A DNA stretch of 64,000 nucleotides from Fidelibacterota bacterium (GTDB lineage: Bacteria > Fidelibacterota > Marinisomatia > Marinisomatales > Marinisomataceae), in assembly GCA_028140795.1 (NCBI GenBank), contig JAOIOW010000001.1, positions 336,466-400,465 of the forward strand, in the 5' to 3' direction. Made by a program: the position numbers and the translations under genes. Every line of letters begins with the position of its first letter. The stretch's first letter is position 1. Shown here piece after piece: positions 43,646-54,149 of the stretch. Under the pieces are notes generated by a model. That model ran no database searches. It was not told the origin of the DNA and saw nothing but the letters and a program-made list of their open reading frames with translations.

Positions 43646-45436
43646 ATGGAAATTTTATTCCTAGGTGCAATAATTTTGGTAGCTTTAGTATTATTTGTTA
43701 CTGAATTATTTCCAATAGATGTAACAGCATTATTAGTTTTAGGATTGTTACTAATTCTAGGATTAGTGAGTCCAACTGAAAGTCTTGCAGGATTTTCTAA
43801 TCCTGCAGTCATTACAATTGCTTGCTTATTTATTTTAAGTCATGCTTTACAAAAATCTCATGTACTTGAATATTTAATAATAAACATCAATTCTTTGATA
43901 GATAAATCTCGAGTTTTAGGTATGATTGCTTATCTATTTGCCATTGGAGTAGCTTCTGCTGTAGTCAATAATACTGCTATTGTAGCGATTTTTATGCCTG
44001 TAACCATAAGGCTTGCTGATAAATATAACATAAGTCCATCTAAAGTGCTTATTCCATTGAGTTATGCAGCTATCTTAGGAGGCACTCTAACACTCGTAGG
44101 AACATCTACAAATTTAATTGTTAATTCGATTTTAGTTGATTCTTCCAATGGACAAGTGTCGCTAGGTATGCTTGAGTTTGCTAAGTTCGGAATTATAAAA
44201 TTTGTAGTTGGTTTATTATATATTTTTACTATTGGATATAAGCTTTTGCCAATAAGAGTAGCAAAATCATCAAGTATTGAAGATTATAGATTGGATGGTT
44301 ATTTAACAGAATTTAAAGTTTCTAAAAATTCACCACTCACGGGTAAAACATTACTAGATAGAAAAATAAACGAAAACTATGATGTGATAGTACTTGATGT
44401 ACTAAGGAATGGTGAAATCATCAATTCTAATCTTCGTAATATGGTAATACAAGAAGATGATATACTTTTTGTAAAAGGTTCATTTGATAATTTTCAAAGA
44501 CTAAAAGAGATTGAAAATTTGGTTATGTTAGCTGATGAAAAACTTACACAAGATGAACTAGAGCAGGAGGATAATATATTAGCTGAATGTCTAGTTACTG
44601 ACAATTCAGATTTAATAGGTCTTTCTTTGCAAGAAGCTAATTTTAGAAGATCTTTCGGAAGTTTTGTTTTAGCAATACGAAGAGAAGGGGAAATCATTCG
44701 TAGAAAACTGGCTCATTTTATTTTAAAGCCTTTCGATACGTTATTAGTTTATGGCCCAAAAGATAGAATTAATCAGCTAGCTAATAAGGAAGGATTCATT
44801 GTATTGGGTAAAGTGGATGGTTCGCTTGATGGACATCCTTTTTGGTGGCTTAGTTTAGCATCTATATTGTTAGCAGTAACATTGGCTATTTTTGATATTG
44901 TGCCTATTGTTGTTGGTGTTATTCTCGGTGTAATTGCATTATTGCTTTCAAAAGTAATAACTCCAAATGAGGCATATAGTTCAATTCATTGGCAAGTTAT
45001 TATAGTGATTGCTGCATTTCTTCCTATGGGGGCAGCAATTCAACGAACAGGATTAGATGTTATCATAAGTGATTCAATCTCAAGTGTTGTAAACTTATTT
45101 CCTGCAGAAATACTTCCATATTTATTATTAGCATTAATATATTTTATTACTATGATTCTTACTGAGATTGCGTCAAATGCTGCTACCGCAATTATTATGA
45201 CTCCAATTACATTATCTCTAGCAGCAAGTTTCGGATTTGATCCAAAGCCTTTTATATTTGCTGTTTGCTATGCAGCGTCAGCTTCATTTATCACTCCTGT
45301 AGGATATCAAACAAATTTGATGGTGTTTGGTCCTGGAGGATATAGATATTCTGATTACATTAAAGTTGGATTACCTTTAGGAATAATTCTTTGGGTTATT
45401 TCAGTTATTATGATTCCTATGATTTGGCCATTCTAG
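43646..45436 (+). CDS. SLC13-type permease with two RCK_C (TrkA-C) domains
   Basis: A 596-aa inner-membrane protein; the track start lies inside the tRNA, and ATG 43646 gives a proper first helix. It has N-terminal helices (about 1-195), two TrkA-C/RCK_C regulatory domains (about 205-285 and 300-375, each with 'GKTLLDRKI' or 'GLSLQEANFRRSFGSFVLAIRR'-like starts), then more helices. 'VNNTAIVAIFMP' and 'TEIASNAATAIIMTP' are the paired SNxxA-type motifs of the SLC13/ArsB-NhaD superfamily. Substrate (sulfate, dicarboxylate or cation) is unknown. No SD is possible apart from tRNA sequence. Confidence 0.85.
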   Translation: MEILFLGAIILVALVLFVTELFPIDVTALLVLGLLLILGLVSPTESLAGFSNPAVITIACLFILSHALQKSHVLEYLIININSLIDKSRVLGMIAYLFAIGVASAVVNNTAIVAIFMPVTIRLADKYNISPSKVLIPLSYAAILGGTLTLVGTSTNLIVNSILVDSSNGQVSLGMLEFAKFGIIKFVVGLLYIFTIGYKLLPIRVAKSSSIEDYRLDGYLTEFKVSKNSPLTGKTLLDRKINENYDVIVLDVLRNGEIINSNLRNMVIQEDDILFVKGSFDNFQRLKEIENLVMLADEKLTQDELEQEDNILAECLVTDNSDLIGLSLQEANFRRSFGSFVLAIRREGEIIRRKLAHFILKPFDTLLVYGPKDRINQLANKEGFIVLGKVDGSLDGHPFWWLSLASILLAVTLAIFDIVPIVVGVILGVIALLLSKVITPNEAYSSIHWQVIIVIAAFLPMGAAIQRTGLDVIISDSISSVVNLFPAEILPYLLLALIYFITMILTEIASNAATAIIMTPITLSLAASFGFDPKPFIFAVCYAASASFITPVGYQTNLMVFGPGGYRYSDYIKVGLPLGIILWVISVIMIPMIWPF

Positions 45437-45437
45437 T

Positions 45438-45671
45438 ATGCAGTGGAACGAAATAGATAAAACAATTTCTAAAACTTTTGAATTTAATTCTTATTTAGAT
45501 GGCATAGATTTTGTAAATGAAATTGCAAATTTAGCTGAACAAGAAAATCATCATCCTGATATTATTATTGGATATTGCAAAGTTACGGTATCATTAACAA
45601 CACATGATGCTGGAGAAATCACAGAAAAAGACTATAGGCTTGCAAAACTCATTGATGATTTAAGGGTCTGA
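45438..45671 (+). CDS. phhB: Pterin-4a-carbinolamine dehydratase
   Basis: A 77-aa PhhB/DCoH-type protein. 'FNSYLDGIDFVNEIANLAEQENHHPDI' holds the signature EN-HHP catalytic histidines, and 'YCKVTVSLTTHDAGEIT' the conserved THDAGG-like block (here DAGE). It recycles the 4a-hydroxy pterin after aromatic amino acid hydroxylation. No phenylalanine hydroxylase gene is in the window, so it may have another role. It lies between the permease (1-bp gap) and a DMT gene starting directly on GTG. Confidence 0.9.
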   Translation: MQWNEIDKTISKTFEFNSYLDGIDFVNEIANLAEQENHHPDIIIGYCKVTVSLTTHDAGEITEKDYRLAKLIDDLRV

Positions 45672-46505
45672 GTGATATATCTCATCATAGTATCAATTCT
45701 TTGGTCGTTTTCTTTTGGTATTATAAAATATGGTCTACCTGGTATCGATTCAGCATTTATTAGCTTTATGAGAAATCTAATTGCACTAGTTTTTTTTTCA
45801 ACTCTAACCATATACAATTTTAAAAAATTTAGTTTCGATCTAAGGTTAATATTAATTGGTGCAATCCAATTTGGACTTATGTACATTTTCTACATTCAGT
45901 CCTACGAATATTTACCTTCATACCTTATTGCAACTTTCACAATAACAACTCCTATTTTTGTGGGTTTATTCTCACAGTTTCTAATCAATGGATCTTTTTC
46001 TTTAAAAGGCTTTATTGCAGTCATATTAATTATAATTGGGTCATTTATGATGCGATATAATATTGTTAATCCTATAGATTATTGGACTGGTTTTCTTTTA
46101 ATTCAAGTTGCTAATATATGTTTTGCTTTTGGTCAAGTGATGTTTAAAAAATGGCATTCAAATAATAGTTCAACGGATATCATTCATAATTTTTCACAAA
46201 TGTTTTTGGGTGCAGCGCTAATTACTTCCATATTTTTTATTTCAAATTCTGATAATACACAATTGTTGACCACATCAAACTTGTTAGCTTTATTATTTCT
46301 TGGTTTGGTTTCCACAGGTTTTGGTTTTCTAGCATGGAACATAGGAGCGACAAGAGTTTCTAATGAAAAATTAGCATTGATGAATAACGCTGTTATACCA
46401 ATTGCAATTTTAAATTCTTATTTGATTTTTGGAGAGGCAATAGGTTTTACGCTATTCTTGCCAGGATTGGTCTTATTTTACGTAGCCTTTAAGCTGATAA
46501 GTTAG
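45672..46505 (+). CDS. EamA/DMT superfamily transporter
   Basis: A 277-aa inner-membrane protein with ten predicted helices in two EamA repeats; GTG start directly after the phhB stop. 'SILWSFSFGIIKYGLPGIDSAFISFMRNLIAL' at the start and 'AWNIGATRVSNEKLALMNNAVIPIAIL' in repeat two fit the DMT family. It is a second DMT paralogue in the window, diverged from 20081-20962. The 3' end overlaps the convergent SDR gene by 17 bp. Confidence 0.83.
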   Translation: MIYLIIVSILWSFSFGIIKYGLPGIDSAFISFMRNLIALVFFSTLTIYNFKKFSFDLRLILIGAIQFGLMYIFYIQSYEYLPSYLIATFTITTPIFVGLFSQFLINGSFSLKGFIAVILIIIGSFMMRYNIVNPIDYWTGFLLIQVANICFAFGQVMFKKWHSNNSSTDIIHNFSQMFLGAALITSIFFISNSDNTQLLTTSNLLALLFLGLVSTGFGFLAWNIGATRVSNEKLALMNNAVIPIAILNSYLIFGEAIGFTLFLPGLVLFYVAFKLIS

Positions 46506-47289
46506 ATTGATTCTTTAATCGAAACTTATCATGTTTTTTTTGAAATGCTCTTCCCATGACTATGTAGATTAGTCTTCTGAGAAGAACAACTATATTCCAT
46601 TGCCAAGGAAAAATAAATACCTTTCTTCTTTTATCCAATGCGCGAACTATTTTTTTTGCTGCTTTTTCTGTACCAATTAAGAACGGTTTAAATTCAACAG
46701 GATCTGTCATTTCACTTTTTACAAATCCTGGACAAATTAAAGTAACAGCTATTTGTTTTGGTAGAGAATTTCTTAAAGAACCTGTTAATGCTCTTACAGC
46801 CCATTTTGAGCCAGCATATGCTCCTGAACCAGGCCACGCAACATAACTTGCTACTGAACCTACTACAGCAATATGTCCACTATATTGTTCAAGCATTTTT
46901 GGTATAAACGGTACCACAGTATTGTTTACACCAATTACGTTGGTATTAATTATATCATTCATTACTGAAGGATCTCCTTTTTCAACAAAATCAAGCAGTC
47001 CTAAACCTGCATTTGCAAAAACCAAATCAATTGTAGGAACTTTACTTAAAAAATCTTCAATTGATTCTTTCGTTGAATGTTGATCTGTGACATCTACGGA
47101 ATAGGTATATATTTTTGCACCTAAAGACTCACACTTTTGAGCAATATTTTCTAATTTTTCCTTACGTCTAGCACATAGTGCAATAGTTGCACCTCTTTTA
47201 CTATATTCGTAAGCAACATATTCTCCAATACCACTACTGGCTCCTGTAATAAAAATATACATCGGCAATACTACAAATTTATCAGTCAC
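46489..47289 (-). CDS. Short-chain dehydrogenase/reductase
   Basis: A 266-aa classical SDR. 'FITGASSGIGEYVAYEYSKRGATIALCARR' is the NAD(P) site with an NADPH-type Arg pair. 'FANAGLG' follows, then the catalytic Ser in 'VVGSVASYVAWPGSGAYAGSKWAV' with YAGSK. The C-terminus ends in a basic, partly hydrophobic tail, as in DHRS7-like reductases. The start may be Met10 (47262), which gives the usual short SDR N-terminus. It is divergent from kdsD; substrate unknown. Confidence 0.85.
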   Translation of the reverse strand: MTDKFVVLPMYIFITGASSGIGEYVAYEYSKRGATIALCARRKEKLENIAQKCESLGAKIYTYSVDVTDQHSTKESIEDFLSKVPTIDLVFANAGLGLLDFVEKGDPSVMNDIINTNVIGVNNTVVPFIPKMLEQYSGHIAVVGSVASYVAWPGSGAYAGSKWAVRALTGSLRNSLPKQIAVTLICPGFVKSEMTDPVEFKPFLIGTEKAAKKIVRALDKRRKVFIFPWQWNIVVLLRRLIYIVMGRAFQKKHDKFRLKNQSNLSA

Positions 47290-47313
47290 AATTCCATAAA
47301 AACTATTTATATT
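47285..47313 (+). promoter_or_regulatory. Candidate promoter for kdsD
   Basis: GTCACA (47285-47290), a 17-nt spacer and TATATT (47308-47313). The -10 lies 9 nt before ATG 47323 with no SD, implying a leader of only a few bases. 'TTTATATT' plus a nearby CG recurs before atpB and tRNA-Leu. Confidence 0.35.
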
Positions 47314-47322
47314 ATCGATTGT

Positions 47323-48294
47323 ATGGGAAAAAGTGAAATAAATGGGTTATCACAATCAATTCTTGAGAGTGTTTCTTCTCAACTTTTAGAAGTATCTAAA
47401 AGAATTGACGATGATATTCAACAGGCTTCAGAATTAATCATTAATCATCCAGGAAAACTCGTTGTGTGCGGTTTGGGAAAATCTGGTCTAATAGGGCAGA
47501 AGATAGTTGCAACTTTATGTAGCACTGGCACGCAAAGTGTCTACATGCATGCTGCAGAGGCAATTCATGGAGACTTAGGAATCTATAATCCTGGAGATCC
47601 TACTATTTTAATTTCTAAAAGTGGTAATACTGAAGAGATAGTCAAATTGATTCCTATACTTAAAGAATTTAAATCTCCAATCATAGCAATTGTTGGAAAT
47701 GTAGATTCATTCATTGCTAAAAATGCTGACATCATTTTGAATGCAACAGTGGAAAAAGAAATAGATCCACTTGGCGTTGTTCCAACAACTAGTTCATTAG
47801 TAGCACTAGCGATAGGGGATGCTCTAGCATCCGTTTTAATGGTTCGAAGAGGTTTTGATAAAGAAGATTTTGCGAGAAATCATCCCGGAGGTGAATTAGG
47901 TAAGCAATTAGCTTTAAAAGTCGAAAATATTATGCATCCAATTAATGATGTAGCTCAAATAAACAATAAAGACTCAATAAGCTCTTGTGCAAAAAAGATG
48001 ACTGATAATCCCTTAGGTGCTGCATTACTTTTAGAAAATGGCTCTTTAAAAGGAATTGTAACTGAAGGAGACTTACGAAAATCAATAGCTTCTAATTTGG
48101 ACCTTTCCAATTCAATTGAACCTTTCATAAATGATAATCCAATTTCAATACATTCTTCTGTATCCATCTTAGATGCAATGAAAATTATGGAAGATAGAAG
48201 TTCAAAGATTTCATGTTTACCGGTAATAGACAGTGATGGTAAATGCCTGGGTCTACTTACAATACACGATTTATATCAAACAAAATTAGTATAA
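47323..48294 (+). CDS. kdsD: D-arabinose 5-phosphate isomerase
   Basis: A 323-aa KpsF/GutQ-type isomerase that makes arabinose 5-phosphate for Kdo, the inner sugar of LPS. The SIS domain (about 30-180) has 'VVCGLGKSGLIGQKIVATLCSTGTQSVYMHAAEAIHGDLG', including the catalytic His and Glu region. Two CBS domains follow (about 205-260 and 268-323, 'ENIMHP...GIVTEGDLRKSI', 'LLTIHDLYQTKL'). It has its own promoter and converges on the giant secreted protein gene. Confidence 0.93.
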   Translation: MGKSEINGLSQSILESVSSQLLEVSKRIDDDIQQASELIINHPGKLVVCGLGKSGLIGQKIVATLCSTGTQSVYMHAAEAIHGDLGIYNPGDPTILISKSGNTEEIVKLIPILKEFKSPIIAIVGNVDSFIAKNADIILNATVEKEIDPLGVVPTTSSLVALAIGDALASVLMVRRGFDKEDFARNHPGGELGKQLALKVENIMHPINDVAQINNKDSISSCAKKMTDNPLGAALLLENGSLKGIVTEGDLRKSIASNLDLSNSIEPFINDNPISIHSSVSILDAMKIMEDRSSKISCLPVIDSDGKCLGLLTIHDLYQTKLV

Positions 48295-48302
48295 GACAAT
48301 AA

Positions 48303-51300
48303 TTATCTTACAATAACCATTTTCTTGGTTTTATTATAATCGCTTTGTCCGTCAACATTCGCTCTTAATTGATAGAAGTATACTCCACTACTTACATTTT
48401 CTCCATCATCATTTTTACCATCCCAAATAGTGGTATGTTGACCTGCACCTTTATCACCTTCATCGATTGTTCTAACAAGCTTACCAAGTGTATTATAAAT
48501 GTGTATTTCTACATCAGCCATGTTTACCATAAGTGAAGGAATATCATACATAATAGTGGTTTGATTACTAAATGGATTTGGATAATTCTGATATAAGTTA
48601 AACTCATCAGGATTTCTAAGTTGCATCATACCATTTCCTATCATTCCATCTTTTGAGAATAGTTGATAGCTTAATTCTAAATTAGTTGAAATAGGTGCTC
48701 CATCAATATTTATTACAATCTTATTGTCATTAGAAGATAGGTTTCCAAATTCAACTTCATAATATTGATTTAGTTCATCTTCATTTTCTAAAACAATGTA
48801 TCCTTGTTTTTGATCTGTATTAAAGTCATAAATATTTTTGAGGTTACCAATTTCAAATCTTCCTGCCGTTATACCTTCAGGTAGCTCAATAATTATTTGA
48901 TTACCAAGTATTTCTGCTTCAAACTCAGTAGGCATGATTTCAATATCTTGAGCTGTTCTTCCTTGTGACTTTGTCCATAACCAATTTCTTGAGAATACAC
49001 TTAAATCATTAATATCATTAGTATTATCAAATGTTGGTATTAAATATGGGCTAGCACCTGTTGCTGGTCCAATATCCACAGTTGTTTCAAGTCCAGAATT
49101 TGGCCATGCGTTTACAAAAGCATTTAAATCTTCTACATCAACATCCCAGTCATTATCAAGGTCCCCAAGCAAGGATGTATAAACAGTAAATCCTTCAATG
49201 ACAAAACTTGAGACATTTCCAGCACCATCAACCGCGGCTACCTTTAAGAAATGTTCAGTGAAATCATTTAAATCTAAACCTGTAAGTTGAAGGTCTGTTA
49301 GCCCAACATTGGTATATTGTACTATATCAGCATCATTGTCATTAGCGCTTGAACCAATTCCCATAAAAAATGCTTCAATACCAGAATTATCAGACCATCC
49401 ATCAACAGTAATACTCACTTCACTATTACTTCTTAAATAACTAGTATCCACAAGATCATTTATTGTAACAGTTCCAGCAGTTGGTCCAAGGCTATCTAAT
49501 AAGAAACTTACCTCATCGCTCATAGTTTCATTACCATCTGAATCTATGGCACTAACTCTGTAGTACCATGTATCTCCCTGATTTAATCCTTCATGAGTAT
49601 AAGAGTCTACACTAAATGTTTGCCTAAAGACAAATGTAGTATCTGGCCATGGTGTAGTTGAAGGGGATGGTTCAAAATGTTCAGAATCTATATTACCTAA
49701 AGTTCCTACTCCTAATAATGTACTACTATCTGCAGTAAACCCTTCATTTTGACTACCATACACATTATATGAAGCAAAGTCACTTTCTAAGCTTCTGTTC
49801 CAAAGAAGATCAATTCCATCAGCAGTTGGAACCCATTGTGTATTTGCATCATCATATTCTAATTCATTTACAACAATTAAGCCCTGTGGAGATAACGGAG
49901 CACCAGTTGCATCAAGTTGTCCAGCAGTCAATGTCATTGAGTCAAAGAACATATATCCCTGATTAGCTGTTTTGACATGAAAAGCAACTCTAACACTTGT
50001 CCCAGCGTAAGATGATAAATCATATGTTCTCTGTTCCCAAGCTGATACCGTTTCTGTTCTTGAATCAAGGGTGACTGTAAAGTCTTCAACAGCAGTACCA
50101 CCAGTTGGAGAAAGCAATACATCGTATGACTCTTCACCAGCATTAGAATTGACATAAAATGATAAAAGATTATCAGTTCCAGGTCTCAGCCATAATAATG
50201 GACTAATAAGGTAGTCATCTGCAGTACCACTTCCTGCCATTCCAAGACCTGCCATCCAATGACTATTAAATGCAGCACCATAACCAGCAGTATAATACCA
50301 CCAACTAAATGATTCAGCATCATTATTTGCATTAATACTTCCAAATGCATGAACATCTCTACGTCCATCTGCCCATCCATAAGGGTTCGTTTCAAATCCT
50401 TCTTCCCAAAGTGTATCTTGAACTGCAGTAGCCCAGATTAAATTATTTTTTGTAGTTACACTATTGTTAGTACCATCGCTTACAGTTAATGAAACAGTGT
50501 AACGTCCAGAATCATTATAAGTGTGTGAAGGGTTTTGATCACTGCTAGTAGATCCGTCACCAAAATCCCAAGACCATGATGAAACATTTCCAGTTGAACG
50601 ATCTACAAAATTAACATCTAATGGAAAAACACCAGAAGTTTTGCTTGGAGAGAAAGCTGCATTTAATGGTGCTGTTGAAGTAAACCCAGGTGAGGTAAAC
50701 TGACCACGACCAAATGTACCTGCAGACATTTCTCCATCAGAATTCATTGCTAACATATCAACTCTTACGTTTGCAAGTCCATCATTAGAAGGATTCCATG
50801 TTACTGATGAGCTTGTTACGTCATCGGACACCCATACTCCAACTTCTGTGGCGATAGCTACTTGATTAAAATTATCTCTATTATATAAGCCCCATCTTAC
50901 AGGTATGTCTGGTAAATCACCTTCAATATCAACCCAAGCATTAGAACCTCCACCAGAAATAGTTTCATAAACTGAATTGATTCCATAATTCGATAAGGTT
51001 ATTAAAATTTGATTATCATTTTTACCTACATCGATAGATGAAATATAACCAGTGGTTTGAGATGGACTAATTTCAGTGACAGCATAATTATCAGTATGAG
51101 CATCAGTAATTTTGAATACTCTTCCACTAGCTGTACCTACAAAAAGCACTCCGCTAGTATGAGGAGAAACTTTGTAGGCTGTAGCACCTGAGCCTAAATT
51201 AATATTAATAAAGTCATGTGCAGATAACTTAGTATAATCTTTTTGTCTTAAAATGCTTACGGTATCAAATGTTACATACATTGCTTTATTCACGCCATCA

Positions 51301-53048
51301 ATCACGCTTGGATTGATAAAAAATCCAGCATCGGTTCCATCACTATTGGTTACATTTGAATACGAACCAAATGATTGACCTCCATTAACGCTCCTAAAAA
51401 TATTACCATAAGTAGTAGCACCAAATTGATAATCAGGATCAACTTGATCAATGTGAGCAAATCCACCGTCTCCTCCATAAACCTCAACACCAGCTTGTTT
51501 ACCAGCTGTATTTAGTCTCCAAGTACCATTATCTTGAGTACCACCAAGTACATAATCAGAATCTGTTGGATGAATAGCTGTTGAATAAAATTGTGTAGTT
51601 ACCATGTTATCATTTTTCATGGTAAATGTATTTCCACCATCAGTAGTTAAAAATACACCACCATCATTTGACATAAGTATTTTATCACTATCAATAAATA
51701 CGATATTATGATGATCAGCATGGACATAAGGTAAAGAGAACCCTGTTCCACGCCATTCTGAAATTTCAGTCCAAGTTTCTCCAGAATCTGTAGATTTATG
51801 TATTGATTGCGCTCCAGCAGCGTAAATTGTATTAGTATCATTTGGATCAACACCTAAGAATCCCCAATAATCCATTGAGCCTTGGTAATCACCAAATGGA
51901 TTTCCATTCTCATCAAGTCCAATTGATTTTTGGGTCCAAGTAAGTCCTCCATCTTCAGATTTTCCAAGCCAGGTAATATAACCAGTGCTTGCATTTTCAA
52001 ACATTGCATAAAGTACATTCGGATCACTTGGAGAGACATCAACAAATGTTCTATCAAATTGACCTAATGCGCCAATTGTGTAGGGACTAAAAACAGCACC
52101 ATCATCACTGTAGAAGATTTGACCACCACCATCTCCAAAAGTATTTGTTCTAGTACCAACAATTAGTCTGTTATTTGAATCTATTTCTAAGTCCGTTACA
52201 TGATGACTTGAACCTTCTGCTATTTCTCCTAGAACTTCAGTCCAAGTAGCACCACCGTCCGTTGATTTTTGTAATCCATTTATTCCAGTATATTCTCCTT
52301 CGGATAAAGATCTTCCTCCTCCAACATAAACAGCTCCAACACCACCTTCATCTCTAACAATTATAGTATCAATCCACTTAAAACCTGTTGATGAAGAAAG
52401 TTGATTCCATGTGGAGCCTCCATCTGAAGTTTTCCAAACACCAAATCCTTTGAGGCCCATTCCTCTTTTTTCTCCAGTTCCAACATAAATGATGTTAGCA
52501 TCTGTTGGGTCTGTTGCAACACTAGTAATATTTAATGTATCCCAAAAATCAGAAACTTTTGTCCATTCAGAACTTGCATTTTCAATATTTGTTATTGACC
52601 AAAGTCCACCACTTACTCCAGCAGCCCATACTTTATTATTAGAGCTAAAATTTCCATCGAGCATTAAGGCTCTAGTTCTTCCAGCTTGTTTACTAGGACC
52701 TCTTTCTGTCCAATTGATTTCAGTTTGTCTGTTTAAATAGGAGCGAGAATTTAGCTTGGCATCTCTTAGCTTAATTGCATCTAAAACTCTTTCGGAAGGA
52801 ACAGAGTTTGTGCTTGGATCTCTTGTCATCAAAAAATCATGATAATTTTTTAAATCGGGTCTAAGTTTTTTTGGAAGGCTTTTTACATAACTTCTTTTAA
52901 AAGATTTATCACTTAAATATTCTGCTAAATACTTTTCATTTTTAATACGTTTATTTTCATAGTAGATATTACTTAACGGCTCAAAAGAGATAGTTAAAAT
53001 TAAAATTGCTACTAATATATATGTAATTTTTTTCATTGTTTTACTCAT
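48303..53048 (-). CDS. Giant secreted BNR-propeller/PKD/dockerin-like protein with type IX-like sorting tail
   Basis: A 1581-aa exported protein with a hydrophobic signal (about 7-22). Sortilin/BNR-like propeller blades with Asp boxes such as 'SxDGGxTW' fill about 110-800. A PKD domain (about 805-885, '[22 protein letters not shown]') and a jelly-roll-like segment with 'SPTGG' follow, then Fn3-like stretches. A dockerin-like Ca2+ loop '[21 protein letters not shown]' lies at about 1300-1320, with a degenerate second copy at about 1345. The C-terminal FlgD-Ig sorting domain begins 'LYQNYPNPF'. It overlaps the upstream lipoprotein gene by 8 bp (MSK start) or starts just after it (MKK, 53036). 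Role: probably surface binding or degradation. Confidence 0.85.
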   Translation of the reverse strand: MSKTMKKITYILVAILILTISFEPLSNIYYENKRIKNEKYLAEYLSDKSFKRSYVKSLPKKLRPDLKNYHDFLMTRDPSTNSVPSERVLDAIKLRDAKLNSRSYLNRQTEINWTERGPSKQAGRTRALMLDGNFSSNNKVWAAGVSGGLWSITNIENASSEWTKVSDFWDTLNITSVATDPTDANIIYVGTGEKRGMGLKGFGVWKTSDGGSTWNQLSSSTGFKWIDTIIVRDEGGVGAVYVGGGRSLSEGEYTGINGLQKSTDGGATWTEVLGEIAEGSSHHVTDLEIDSNNRLIVGTRTNTFGDGGGQIFYSDDGAVFSPYTIGALGQFDRTFVDVSPSDPNVLYAMFENASTGYITWLGKSEDGGLTWTQKSIGLDENGNPFGDYQGSMDYWGFLGVDPNDTNTIYAAGAQSIHKSTDSGETWTEISEWRGTGFSLPYVHADHHNIVFIDSDKILMSNDGGVFLTTDGGNTFTMKNDNMVTTQFYSTAIHPTDSDYVLGGTQDNGTWRLNTAGKQAGVEVYGGDGGFAHIDQVDPDYQFGATTYGNIFRSVNGGQSFGSYSNVTNSDGTDAGFFINPSVIDGVNKAMYVTFDTVSILRQKDYTKLSAHDFININLGSGATAYKVSPHTSGVLFVGTASGRVFKITDAHTDNYAVTEISPSQTTGYISSIDVGKNDNQILITLSNYGINSVYETISGGGSNAWVDIEGDLPDIPVRWGLYNRDNFNQVAIATEVGVWVSDDVTSSSVTWNPSNDGLANVRVDMLAMNSDGEMSAGTFGRGQFTSPGFTSTAPLNAAFSPSKTSGVFPLDVNFVDRSTGNVSSWSWDFGDGSTSSDQNPSHTYNDSGRYTVSLTVSDGTNNSVTTKNNLIWATAVQDTLWEEGFETNPYGWADGRRDVHAFGSINANNDAESFSWWYYTAGYGAAFNSHWMAGLGMAGSGTADDYLISPLLWLRPGTDNLLSFYVNSNAGEESYDVLLSPTGGTAVEDFTVTLDSRTETVSAWEQRTYDLSSYAGTSVRVAFHVKTANQGYMFFDSMTLTAGQLDATGAPLSPQGLIVVNELEYDDANTQWVPTADGIDLLWNRSLESDFASYNVYGSQNEGFTADSSTLLGVGTLGNIDSEHFEPSPSTTPWPDTTFVFRQTFSVDSYTHEGLNQGDTWYYRVSAIDSDGNETMSDEVSFLLDSLGPTAGTVTINDLVDTSYLRSNSEVSITVDGWSDNSGIEAFFMGIGSSANDNDADIVQYTNVGLTDLQLTGLDLNDFTEHFLKVAAVDGAGNVSSFVIEGFTVYTSLLGDLDNDWDVDVEDLNAFVNAWPNSGLETTVDIGPATGASPYLIPTFDNTNDINDLSVFSRNWLWTKSQGRTAQDIEIMPTEFEAEILGNQIIIELPEGITAGRFEIGNLKNIYDFNTDQKQGYIVLENEDELNQYYEVEFGNLSSNDNKIVINIDGAPISTNLELSYQLFSKDGMIGNGMMQLRNPDEFNLYQNYPNPFSNQTTIMYDIPSLMVNMADVEIHIYNTLGKLVRTIDEGDKGAGQHTTIWDGKNDDGENVSSGVYFYQLRANVDGQSDYNKTKKMVIVR

Positions 53049-54087
53049 TAATTAAAATATATGCTCCAACAGCATCATTAATTGTAATTTCTCCACCATC
53101 AACATCAAGCATCAAACTACCACTGCCTCCAACTGATGCATCTAGATTAATATCTACTGATGTATCAACCGAACCATTAAAAGTAAAGTTTACGGTTGCA
53201 ATTACCCCATCTCCATCATTTGATGGAAGATCACTTGATAAAGATGATGTATAAATGATAACTCTATTAGCTCCAGGATTACTAGTGACGACTAATAACG
53301 GATCTGAATCGCCTTTCAAAAAATCTCCTGCTGTTACACTATCATAGGTCATTAAACTATTGTCGTAAAATATTACAACTTGGGCAGCAGCCATTCCTGA
53401 TACTCCAAGAACTTTGATGTCAATAGGTATAGATGACCCTGAAGTTGTTTCAATATACTTAGGATCAAAAACTATTGCAGGTGTTTGTATATCATCAACA
53501 GTTATGTATCCTGATAGTACATTGGTATCTGAACCACCTTCACCAACAACTGATAATGTCACATCAAAGTTTCCAGCCGTAGTATAGGTGTGGACAGGGT
53601 TATCTTCAGTACTTGTGTTGCCATCTCCAAAATCCCATACAGAGCTATTGTATCTTAATGATGAATTTGAAAATTCTACCCTTAAATCTTTTTTACCTGA
53701 AGTTGGTTCTCCTGTAAATAACGCAGCAGGAGGTGATGCTGAAACTGTAACATAATTACTTCTAGTAAGAACATCAGTACCATTTGGCCCAGTTGCTGTT
53801 AATGTTACCGTATATGTCCCTGCTTCTGCATAAGTATACTGAACCAAAACTCCTGATGCATCTAAAATACCATCTCCGTTAAAATCCCAGTCATGAGTGG
53901 TTGCATTAGTTGATGTAGAAGTAAAGTTTACAGCTAATGGAGCTGCTCCACTAAGCGGACTTGCTGAAAAACTAGCTACAGGAGGATCATTGCTTGGGCC
54001 TGCACCCGAATCTTCTCCACCGCCTCCACCGCCTCCGCAGTTAATTAGGAATAATATTAAAAAAAGTGATAGTGATTTTTTAAACAT
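53041..54087 (-). CDS. PKD and cohesin-like domain lipoprotein
   Basis: A 348-aa lipoprotein: signal with lipobox LINC (C at about 17) followed by Gly7. Two PKD domains (about 36-118 and 120-200; '[17 protein letters not shown]', '[17 protein letters not shown]') precede a C-terminal beta-sandwich (about 208-348). In this sandwich '[34 protein letters not shown]' and '[11 protein letters not shown]' fit the cohesin fold. Its position immediately upstream of, and overlapping, the dockerin-like giant protein suggests that it anchors that protein to the outer membrane. The pairing is inference. Confidence 0.8.
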   Translation of the reverse strand: MFKKSLSLFLILFLINCGGGGGGGEDSGAGPSNDPPVASFSASPLSGAAPLAVNFTSTSTNATTHDWDFNGDGILDASGVLVQYTYAEAGTYTVTLTATGPNGTDVLTRSNYVTVSASPPAALFTGEPTSGKKDLRVEFSNSSLRYNSSVWDFGDGNTSTEDNPVHTYTTAGNFDVTLSVVGEGGSDTNVLSGYITVDDIQTPAIVFDPKYIETTSGSSIPIDIKVLGVSGMAAAQVVIFYDNSLMTYDSVTAGDFLKGDSDPLLVVTSNPGANRVIIYTSSLSSDLPSNDGDGVIATVNFTFNGSVDTSVDINLDASVGGSGSLMLDVDGGEITINDAVGAYILINE

Positions 54088-54149
54088 TAGACAATGTACA
54101 ATAGAAAGAGATTTGGTATCAATACTAAAATGAACTTATCAGAAAAATA

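Noticed and set aside
46489-46505. 17-bp overlap of convergent DMT and SDR genes as a frameshift sign
   Set aside because: Both proteins end naturally in their family patterns; short convergent overlaps are common in this compact genome.
49769-52740. Several 60-85 aa ORFs within the giant secreted protein
   Set aside because: All are out-of-frame shadows of the continuous 1581-aa frame.
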